A stretch of 64,000 nucleotides of DNA. It comes from Rhizobiales bacterium 62-17 (lineage in GTDB: Bacteria; Pseudomonadota; Alphaproteobacteria; Rhizobiales; Beijerinckiaceae). The notes under the pieces were generated by a model. It ran no database searches, had not been told where the DNA came from, and worked only from the letters and a program-made list of their open reading frames with translations. The stretch covers positions 1 to 64,000 of the forward strand of contig MKVW01000007.1 of assembly GCA_001898965.1 (NCBI GenBank), read 5' to 3'. Shown here piece by piece: positions 57,734-64,000 of this stretch; the first letter of the stretch is position 1; each line of letters starts with the position of its first letter. The translations under genes were made by a program, and so were the position numbers.

Positions 57734-58096
57734 CTCAAATTCCTTTGTTTGGAAATGTCGCCCCACCAGCGATCGATTTCGTCATGAAGCCGTCACGGTT
57801 CACGGCCGGATTGCCGCTTCACGCGGACAAGAACGCACAACACATCAATAAGTTCACGCGCAGCGGGAAAATTTAGGCAACAAAAAGGCCTTGCTATCGC
57901 GCCCGCAGGCGAGGCGAATCATATGATGGGCCTAGCTTCGACGCCCAAGCCGATCGTAACGTCCCACCCCGTTGCCCACTGGATGGACACGCCCTTCGCC
58001 GACTTATGCCATGCGCTCAAATACTTAATTGCCAGAGTGACAGTGCTGCGTCATCATCTCAGGCAAATGGCCAAGAGCCATAAGCGGGAGGACGCG
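57734..58096. other. Intergenic region between DUF3592-like and LLM oxidoreductase genes
   Basis: This 363-bp divergent gap has no credible gene. The downstream gene's frame stays open up to an ATG at 57923, but that extension looks unlike luciferase-family N-termini and has no ribosome site. The stretch at 57840-57890 is somewhat AT-rich and could hold promoters; I find no convincing -35/-10 pair or strong inverted repeat. Confidence 0.4.
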
Positions 58097-59368
58097 ATGA
58101 AGGTGTTGTGGTTTCACCTGATGCCGTATCAGGACCTGCCGGCCGATTTCAAAGACAAGCACAATTCGGTCTGGGTCGACATCGACCCCGGCCTGTTCGA
58201 TCCGCTGCGCGGCCATCAGCACTATCACGAATATATGGACCAGCTCGAATATGCGGCGAAGGCCGGGTTCCACGGCATCTGCGTCAACGAGCATCATTCC
58301 AATGCCTATGGCATGATGCCTTCGCCGAACCTCATCGCCGCCACTCTGGCGCGTAACACGCGCGATGCGGCGCTCTGCGTGCTCGGCAATTCGGTGGCGC
58401 TCTACAATCCGCCGACCCGCGTTGCCGAAGAAATGGCGATGCTCGATTGCATTTCCGGCGGTCGGCTCATCGCGGGCTTCCCCGTCGGAACACCGATGGA
58501 CACCTGTTACGCCTATGGCCAGAATCCCGCGAAACTGCGCGATCGCTATTACGAAGGGATCGATCTCGTTCTAAAAGCCTGGGCCGCGGACAAACCTTTC
58601 GCCTTCAACGGGCGCTATACGCAACAGCGTTATGTCAACTGCTGGCCGCGCCCCGTGCAAAAGCAGCCGCCCGTCTGGATTCCGGGCGGTGGCTCGGTTG
58701 AAACCTGGCAGATGTGCGCCGAACGCAGTTTCGTTTACGCCAATCTGTCCTACTTCGGCCATCAAGCGAGCATGACCCATGTGAAGGGCTTTTGGGGCGA
58801 GATGAAGCGGCTGGGCAAAGAGCCCAACCCATTTCAAGCGGCCTTCCTGCAATTCGTCGGCGTCGCCGAAACGCGCGCCGAAGCCGAGAAGCTTTATCAC
58901 GAACCGGCGAACTATTTTTACAATCGCTGTCTACATACCGATCCCGCTTATGCCAATCCGCCCGGCTATACGAGCGAGGCAACGGTACGCGCGCGTATCA
59001 CTTCACAGGTGCTGCGGGCGGCGGAAGAATCACGCAAGGCGACGCGTGCCGGCGGCGGCGCCAAGTTCTTCGAGGAAGGCCACGTGGTCATCGGCAGTCC
59101 CGACGAAGTGGCGGAGAAGCTGCTCACCGTGTGCAAGGAGATGCATGTCGGCCACCTCCTGCTGCTTTTGCATTTCGGCAACATGAGCCGCGATCTGACC
59201 AAGTATAATACCGACCTTTTCGCCACCAAGGTGCTGCCACAGATCAAACATCTTTACGAGAAGGAATGGGAAGATCACTGGTGGCCGACGGGAATGCCGA
59301 AAAATCCGTCGAAGAATGCCGCTCACGCGAAATCGACTTTCACAACCGCAGGGGTGGCGGCGCAATGA
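58097..59368 (+). CDS. LLM class flavin-dependent oxidoreductase
   Basis: A 423-residue luciferase-like monooxygenase from ATG 58097, which has GGGAGG upstream and begins with the family-like MKVLWFHLMPYQDLP. Hallmarks are GFHGICVNEHHSNAYGMMPSPNLIAATLARNT, LGNSVALYNPPTRVAEEMAMLDCISGGRLIAGFPVGTPMD and YYEGIDLVLKAWA. It uses reduced flavin from a reductase elsewhere to oxidise or cleave a substrate. It is coupled to an alpha/beta hydrolase by ATGA overlap. This pair recalls flavin monooxygenase/hydrolase modules in catabolism of esters, amides or long-chain ketones. Substrate unknown. Confidence 0.9.
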   Translation: MKVLWFHLMPYQDLPADFKDKHNSVWVDIDPGLFDPLRGHQHYHEYMDQLEYAAKAGFHGICVNEHHSNAYGMMPSPNLIAATLARNTRDAALCVLGNSVALYNPPTRVAEEMAMLDCISGGRLIAGFPVGTPMDTCYAYGQNPAKLRDRYYEGIDLVLKAWAADKPFAFNGRYTQQRYVNCWPRPVQKQPPVWIPGGGSVETWQMCAERSFVYANLSYFGHQASMTHVKGFWGEMKRLGKEPNPFQAAFLQFVGVAETRAEAEKLYHEPANYFYNRCLHTDPAYANPPGYTSEATVRARITSQVLRAAEESRKATRAGGGAKFFEEGHVVIGSPDEVAEKLLTVCKEMHVGHLLLLLHFGNMSRDLTKYNTDLFATKVLPQIKHLYEKEWEDHWWPTGMPKNPSKNAAHAKSTFTTAGVAAQ

Positions 59369-60147
59369 GCAATTACAAGGCGCGTATCGTCGAGACTCCC
59401 GCTGGCCCGACGCGGGTTTGGGAAAAAGGACGCGGCAAGAAACTCGGTTATCTCGCCGGCCTCAACGGCCTGCCGAAATGGAGCCCGTTCCTCGACAAGC
59501 TCGCCGAGACGCACCGCGTCATCGTGCCGTCCCTGCCCGGCTATCCCGGCGGTCCTTCGTCGGAGCCGCTCGACACGCAACTCGATTGGGTGTTGGCGGC
59601 GCGCGATGCTCTCGTCGCGGCCGGCCTCGACGGTGCCGATCTCATCGGCGCTTCGGTGGGTGGCGCACTGGCGGCTGAGGTCGCGGCGCTCTGGCCGAAG
59701 TCGGTACGCAAGCTGGTGCTCATCGCGCCGTTCGGCCTTTATGACAGCGACACACCGATAGCCGATGTGTTCGCGCAACGGCCGGGCCAGACCACGGTGC
59801 TGCTGTCGGAGAAACCGACAGACTATGCCGGCTATCTCTCGGTGCCGAAGGAAGGCGATGCGGGCGAATGGGAGGTGCAGACCCTGCGCGCCCATATTGC
59901 CGCCGCATCGCTCATATGGCCGCTCGGTGATACGCGCCTGTCGAAACGGCTGATGCGCATCATGGCGCCGACCTTGATCCTGTGGGGGCACAACGACCAC
60001 GTGATCCCGCTCTCTTATGCCAGACGTTTCGCCGAAGGCATCGGCGCCGGCACCAAGGTGAAGATCGTTCGCAAGGCCGGACACACGCTGGAGTTCGACG
60101 AACCGAAATCGGCGGCGCGGACGATCGATAGTTTTCTGGCGTCCTAA
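59365..60147 (+). CDS. Alpha/beta hydrolase
   Basis: A 260-residue alpha/beta hydrolase. The nucleophile elbow is GASVGG with Ser97; the acid Asp lies in LILWGHNDHVIP and the catalytic His in RKAGHTLEFDEP. The oxyanion region LAGLNGLPKWSPFLDKLAETHRVIVPSLPGYPGG is typical of C-C or ester hydrolases. Its start overlaps the LLM oxidoreductase stop, so the two probably act in succession. The 3' end overlaps the convergent kup gene by 4 bp. Confidence 0.9.
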   Translation: MSNYKARIVETPAGPTRVWEKGRGKKLGYLAGLNGLPKWSPFLDKLAETHRVIVPSLPGYPGGPSSEPLDTQLDWVLAARDALVAAGLDGADLIGASVGGALAAEVAALWPKSVRKLVLIAPFGLYDSDTPIADVFAQRPGQTTVLLSEKPTDYAGYLSVPKEGDAGEWEVQTLRAHIAAASLIWPLGDTRLSKRLMRIMAPTLILWGHNDHVIPLSYARRFAEGIGAGTKVKIVRKAGHTLEFDEPKSAARTIDSFLAS

Positions 60148-62051
60148 ATCTCGAGTTCGGTGCCGAATTCGACGACCTGTTTCGCCGGCACGTCGAAGAA
60201 GGCGGCCGTCCGTTCGGCATTGCGCTGCAGGAAAGCAAAGACGTTTTCGCGCCACACCCACATGCCCGGCACGTCTTCACGCGGAATGATGGTCTCGCGG
60301 CCGACGTAGTAAGTGAGATCGTCGAGATCGACGTTCTTGAGCCAACCTTGCTTGCAGGCCAGCATCAAGCCCTTGTAGATCGTCGGGCGTTGCATGAAGC
60401 CATAATGCAGAATGACGCGGCTGATGCCCGGCGCCAGTTCGATCACTTCAACCCGTTCGGTGACGGGGACACGCGGCACTTCGGCGATCACGACTGTGAC
60501 GATCACGACCCTTTCGTGCAGACAGTGGTTGTGTTTGACAAACTGCGTCAGCGCCAGGGGCACGCCCTTGGGCGCTGAGGCCAGGAAAACCGCCGTGCCC
60601 GCCACGCGCATCGTGCATTTGTCGACGGCGGTTTCGATGAGATCTTCCTCCGGCTGACGCAATCGGGTGCGCGCCTTTTCAACCAGTTTGACGCCGCTGC
60701 GCCAGGTCAGCATGAGGAAGGCGACGACGACCGCCAGCAGCAAGGGAAACCAGCCGCCCTCGAACAGTTTGACGATATTGGCGGCAAAGAAAATGCCGTC
60801 GATGAGGAGGAAGAAGCCGTTCACGACGATCACGAGCGCGATCGGATAGCCCCAGTGGATGGCGACCAAGGCGGCGAGCAGCGTCGTAATCATCATCAGC
60901 AGCGAGACGGCGATACCATAAGCGCCGGCCAGTGCGTCGGAAGACCCGAAGCCGATCACCGCACCCAAGGTCGCTGCCGCCAAAAGCCAGTTCACCAGCG
61001 GAATGTAGATCTGGCCGATAGCGTGGCGAGCCGTGTGATTGATCTGCATGCGCGGCAGGAAACCGAGCTGGATCGCTTGCTGCGTCAGGGAGAAGACGCC
61101 GGAGATAATCGCCTGCGAGGCAATGACCGTGGCGACGGTCGCCAATGCCACCAACGGATAGTGAAACCAATCCGGCGCCAAGGAATAGAAGGGATTGCTG
61201 ATCGCGCTGGCATCCGTGATCAGGACGGCCGCCTGCCCGAAGTAATTGAGCACCAGCGCCGGCAAGGCCAGCAAAAACCAGGCGAGCCGGATCGGCACGC
61301 GGCCGAAATGACCCATGTCCGCATACATGGCCTCACCGCCCGTCACCGCCAGAAAGGCGGCGCCGAGAATGGCGAAACTGATGTGGAAGTTCTGATGGAT
61401 CAGAAAATCGATCGCATAGAACGGGCTGAGCGCAACCAGCACGCCTGGGGCCTGGACGATGCCGTGTATGCCAAGCAGGCCGATGACGATAAACCAGCCG
61501 AGCATCACCGGCCCGAATATGCCGCCGATGAAGCCCGTGCCTTTCCTCTGCACCAGGAAGAGCGCCACCAGAACGACGATGGTGATCGGGACGACCAGGG
61601 GCGCCAGGGCTGGCGCATCCACTTTCAGGCCCTCGACAGCGCTGAGCACGGAGATCGCCGGGGTGATCGCACCGTCGCCATAGAGCAGCGCCGCGCCGAT
61701 CAGACCGACAACGAGGAGATGCGCCCGCCATGTGCCGGGCTGGGCGTTGCGGGCCGAGAGCAAGGCGAGCATGGCGACGATGCCGCCCTCGCCGCGATTG
61801 TCGGCCCGCAGGATGAGGATCGCGTATTTCAGGGAGACGATCAGGATCAGCGCCCAGAGGATGAGCGAGACAACGCCGAGAACCGCGTCGGGCACGATGG
61901 GGCCACCGTGGCTCGCCGCCCGCGCCGCCTCCTTGAAGGCATAGAGGGGGCTGGTGCCGATATCGCCGTAGACGACGCCGAGGGCGCCGAGCGTCGCGGC
62001 CAGTGGCAAGGCTTGGGATGGGAGGGGATCGGCTGCAGGCGTGGCGGTCAT
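60144..62051 (-). CDS. kup: Kup family low-affinity potassium transporter
   Basis: A 635-residue H+/K+ symporter with about 12 membrane segments and a C-terminal cytoplasmic domain. Family marks are ATLGALGVVYGDIGTSPLYAFKEA, YGDGAITPAISVLSAVEGLKV, QRKGTGFIGGIFGPVMLGWF and YADMGHFGRVPIRLAWF. ATG 62051 with GGGAGA upstream gives the usual start; a longer frame to 62216 exists. It is divergent from the permease at 62250 and not linked to it in function as far as I can see. Confidence 0.95.
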   Translation of the reverse strand: MTATPAADPLPSQALPLAATLGALGVVYGDIGTSPLYAFKEAARAASHGGPIVPDAVLGVVSLILWALILIVSLKYAILILRADNRGEGGIVAMLALLSARNAQPGTWRAHLLVVGLIGAALLYGDGAITPAISVLSAVEGLKVDAPALAPLVVPITIVVLVALFLVQRKGTGFIGGIFGPVMLGWFIVIGLLGIHGIVQAPGVLVALSPFYAIDFLIHQNFHISFAILGAAFLAVTGGEAMYADMGHFGRVPIRLAWFLLALPALVLNYFGQAAVLITDASAISNPFYSLAPDWFHYPLVALATVATVIASQAIISGVFSLTQQAIQLGFLPRMQINHTARHAIGQIYIPLVNWLLAAATLGAVIGFGSSDALAGAYGIAVSLLMMITTLLAALVAIHWGYPIALVIVVNGFFLLIDGIFFAANIVKLFEGGWFPLLLAVVVAFLMLTWRSGVKLVEKARTRLRQPEEDLIETAVDKCTMRVAGTAVFLASAPKGVPLALTQFVKHNHCLHERVVIVTVVIAEVPRVPVTERVEVIELAPGISRVILHYGFMQRPTIYKGLMLACKQGWLKNVDLDDLTYYVGRETIIPREDVPGMWVWRENVFAFLQRNAERTAAFFDVPAKQVVEFGTELEI

Positions 62052-62249
62052 ACCGTCTCCCTCGAAAGTCCCGCGCCGCATCGATTCCGATGGGCGCGAC
62101 CGGGCCAGTCTGCCCCGCCCCGCCGCCGGTTGCCAAGGGTACTTTGGAACAGGAGGCGTCCTAAGTTTTAGCCCCAAGCATTGACAGTTCTCCGACAGCC
62201 TGACACGGCGTGACAAAAGCCTTTTTTGGGAATCGTCAGGGAACCGCTC

Positions 62250-63548
62250 ATGTCCGCTTTCGAAGCCAACGACACCTATGCCCCACTGATCCCGGCCCCG
62301 GCCGCCCGCCGCGCCTTCACGGCGCGCGACGCCTTCGCGCTGTGGTTCAGCCTCGGCATCGGCCTGCTGGTGTTGCAGGCGGGCGCGCTGCTGGTGCCGG
62401 GCCTGAGCCTCGGCGCGGCTTTCGCTGCCATTCTCATCGGCTCCCTGCTCGGCGTGCTTCTGCTCGCCACCGCCAGCGTCATCGGCGCCGACACCGGCCT
62501 CTCCGCCATGGCCAACCTGCGTCCGACACTCGGCGTGCGCGGCGCCTCGATCGCCGCCGTCCTTAATGCGATCCAGCTCGCCGGCTGGGGCGCCTTCGAA
62601 ATCATCGCCATGCGCGATGCCGCCGACGCCTTAACGCGCCAGACCTTCGGCTTCTCCAACGCCCTGGTCTGGACCCTGGTGTTCGGCGCGGCCGCGACGG
62701 CACTCGCTTTGCTTGGGCCGCTCTCCTTCGTGCGCCGCTTCCTGCGCGACTGGGGTCTGGCGCTGCTGCTCGCCGGCGCTGCCTGGCTGACCTGGCGGCT
62801 GATGGCCAATTACGATCTGGCGGCGCTCTTCGCCAAGGCGGGCACCGGCGAGATGACGTTTGCCGGCGGTATCGACCTCGTCATGGCCATGCCGCTCTCC
62901 TGGCTGCCTTTGATTGCTGACTACAGCCGTTTCGGCCGCACGCCGGGCTCGATGTTCCGTGGTAGCTTCTTTGGCTATCTCCTGGCGAATGTTTGGTTTT
63001 TTGGCCTTGGCGCAGCCTATGCCCTGGCCTCGGGCGGCGGCGAGACCATGCTGATCACCGCCCTGGCGGCGACCGGCGGCGGCATCGCGCTCCTGTTGAT
63101 CCTGATCGACGAGACCGACAATGCCTTCGCCGACATTTTCTCAGGTGCTGTCTCGACCAGCACGCTGACGGGCCTGGGCGTGGCGCCGCTCGCCGTCGGC
63201 TATGGCATACTCTGCACGCTCATCGCTCTGGTGGTGCCCTTGGCACGCTACGAGCATTTCCTGCTCATCATCGGTTCGGTCTTCGCGCCGCTGTTCGGCG
63301 TCTTGTTCGCCGACCATTTCCTGGTACGCGGCCGGCAGATCGATGCCGGGTCCATTGCTGGTCCCGGCGGCAGCTATTGGTTTTCAGCCGGATGGCACGT
63401 GCGCGGCCTGATCGCCTGGGCCGCCGGCATCGCCATCTACCAGCTCTTGGCCAATTATCAGGCGGCCATCGGCGCCACCCTGCCCGCTTTCATCGTCGGC
63501 GGTGGTGCCTATCTGCTGCTGATGGCGATCCGGCCGAGAAACGGTTGA
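62250..63548 (+). CDS. NCS1 family permease, CytX-like (cytosine/hydroxymethylpyrimidine transporter-like)
   Basis: A 432-residue membrane protein with about 12 spans. FALWFSLGIGLLVLQAGALLVPGLSLGAAFAAILIGSLLGVLLL, MANLRPTLGVRGASIAAVLNAIQLAGWGAFEIIAMRDAADAL and MPLSWLPLIADYSRFGRTPGSMFRGSFFGYLLANVWFFGLG match the NCS1 fold, closest to CytX (transporter of hydroxymethylpyrimidine). ATG 62250 has AGGGA upstream. I see no thiamine riboswitch in the 198-bp leader, so regulation is not shown. The G6PD gene converges on it, 11 bp away. Confidence 0.85.
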   Translation: MSAFEANDTYAPLIPAPAARRAFTARDAFALWFSLGIGLLVLQAGALLVPGLSLGAAFAAILIGSLLGVLLLATASVIGADTGLSAMANLRPTLGVRGASIAAVLNAIQLAGWGAFEIIAMRDAADALTRQTFGFSNALVWTLVFGAAATALALLGPLSFVRRFLRDWGLALLLAGAAWLTWRLMANYDLAALFAKAGTGEMTFAGGIDLVMAMPLSWLPLIADYSRFGRTPGSMFRGSFFGYLLANVWFFGLGAAYALASGGGETMLITALAATGGGIALLLILIDETDNAFADIFSGAVSTSTLTGLGVAPLAVGYGILCTLIALVVPLARYEHFLLIIGSVFAPLFGVLFADHFLVRGRQIDAGSIAGPGGSYWFSAGWHVRGLIAWAAGIAIYQLLANYQAAIGATLPAFIVGGGAYLLLMAIRPRNG

Positions 63549-63559
63549 AGTGGAATCTC

Positions 63560-64000
63560 TCAGTCGTCGTGCCAGGCTCGCCCGGTGCGTTCGATCAAGG
63601 CGAAGGCGCCCGCCGGTCCCCATGAGCCGGCGGGATAAGGTTTCGGTGCCACGCCCAGGCGACGCCAGGCATCGTTGACCCCATCCACCCATTCCCAGGC
63701 CTCTTCAATCTCATCCCGGCGTACGAACAGCGTCGAATTGCCATGCAAGGCGTCGAGCAGTAGCCGCTCGTAAGCAATGCGCCGACGCGAGGCATGCGCG
63801 TTTTTCAGACTGAGGCTCAGGGGCAAGCTCTCCAGCCGCATTTCCTCCAACGACAGTCCCGGCGCCTGGTTCATGACGCGCAGAACGATGTCTTCTTCCG
63901 GTTGCAGGCGGATCAGCAGATTGTTGGGTGCCAGGTCCTGACGGCTCTCGTCCGAGAAGATGGAATGCGGCACCGGCTTGAACTGAATGAAAACCTCCGT
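63560..64000 (-). CDS. zwf: Glucose-6-phosphate 1-dehydrogenase, C-terminal part (start beyond window)
   Basis: The minus-strand frame is open to the window edge and ends at 63560, giving 146 C-terminal residues. EVFIQFKPVPHS is the end of the central sheet. LIRLQPEEDIVLRVMNQAPG, RIAYERLLLDALHGNSTLFVRRDEIEEAWEWVDGVNDAW and PYPAGSWGPAGAFALIERTGRAWHDD are the C-terminal signatures of G6PD. It oxidises glucose 6-phosphate, supplying NADPH through the Entner-Doudoroff and pentose phosphate routes. The active-site Lys and coenzyme fold lie outside the window. Confidence 0.95.
   Translation of the reverse strand, partial: TEVFIQFKPVPHSIFSDESRQDLAPNNLLIRLQPEEDIVLRVMNQAPGLSLEEMRLESLPLSLSLKNAHASRRRIAYERLLLDALHGNSTLFVRRDEIEEAWEWVDGVNDAWRRLGVAPKPYPAGSWGPAGAFALIERTGRAWHDD

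Noticed and set aside
60855..62171. 438-codon plus-strand open frame opposite kup
   Set aside because: Extremely rich in Asp, Arg, Gln and Glu, typical of an antisense reading of membrane-protein DNA.
62052..62249. Possible thiamine (TPP) riboswitch before the CytX-like gene
   Set aside because: No CTGAGA-type or other conserved TPP riboswitch core could be found in the 198-bp leader.
1..64000. CRISPR arrays, tRNA or rRNA genes, insertion sequences, prophage or integrase genes
   Set aside because: I found no spaced direct-repeat array, no tRNA-like cloverleaf, no transposase or integrase motif, and no obvious change in base composition marking an island; a tRNA could still be missed without a tool.

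Overview
This window looks like chromosomal DNA from a GC-rich alphaproteobacterium, most likely of the order Hyphomicrobiales (Rhizobiales). Pointers are a DUF4170 protein beside a short isocitrate lyase, an ScfR/RamB-type regulator of the glyoxylate shunt, a NasT/NasS nitrate system, an RpoE-ChrR singlet-oxygen module and several Bug-type and NMT1-type binding proteins. I see no rRNA or tRNA gene, insertion sequence, phage gene or CRISPR array. Genes are dense, many overlap by the ATGA or GTGA start-stop fusion, and regulators are mostly transcribed divergently from their targets.

Layout. 0-3 kb: the N-terminal part of a secreted autotransporter-like repeat protein (minus, cut by the window edge), divergent from a methyltransferase resembling the rickettsial protein-lysine methyltransferases that modify the autotransporter OmpB. 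3-12 kb: a GntR/FCD regulator divergent from a catabolic operon (gentisate-type dioxygenase, LVIVD beta-propeller, RidA deaminase, three-part ABC importer, glutathione transferase) ending at a clear terminator, then a GMC oxidoreductase. 12-15.3 kb: LysR regulator, DUF1330 protein, Bug-type binding protein and 2OG-Fe(II) oxygenase. 15.4-18.6 kb: DUF4170, isocitrate lyase and the divergent ScfR-type regulator. 18.6-22.6 kb: FMO-like monooxygenase, MFS permease and divergent IclR regulator. 22.7-25.6 kb: GlxA-type regulator divergent from the glutathione-dependent formaldehyde genes.

25.6-31.6 kb: an RpoE-ChrR regulon island. One arm is sigma factor, ChrR, DUF1295 and a CFA-synthase-like methyltransferase; the divergent arm is DUF2147, an FAD amine-oxidase-like protein and DUF1365. 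The shared intergenic region holds two divergent ECF-like promoters with the same 18-bp spacer. 32.1-45.1 kb: a full nitrate assimilation locus. A sigma-54-type promoter precedes nasT-nasS. A second sigma-54-like promoter precedes a leader RNA with two hairpins whose six-base loops carry A1 and G4 (the ANTAR antiterminator motif), the second overlapping an intrinsic terminator. Behind it lie nrtABC, an NirB-type FAD protein, a NirA-type siroheme reductase, an unusual CysJ-like reductase with an Fe-S domain in place of flavodoxin, and NasA nitrate reductase.

45.2-50.7 kb: an unknown small protein, then an operon of CoA transferase, two MaoC-fold proteins (one lacking the catalytic His) and a citryl-CoA-lyase-like protein, followed by a LysR regulator and a divergent Bug protein. 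50.7-57.7 kb: a split YeeE/YedE sulfur transporter with a small secreted SecD-head protein, an orphan NMT1-type binding protein, a TetR regulator, a quinone-oxidoreductase-like MDR protein, a SelW-like protein, a maleate cis-trans isomerase with divergent LysR, and a DUF3592-like protein. 58-64 kb: a luciferase-like monooxygenase overlapping an alpha/beta hydrolase, a Kup potassium transporter, an NCS1 (CytX-like) permease and the C-terminal part of glucose-6-phosphate dehydrogenase (cut by the window edge).

Functions were assigned by reading motifs and recalled family features; no database search was run.
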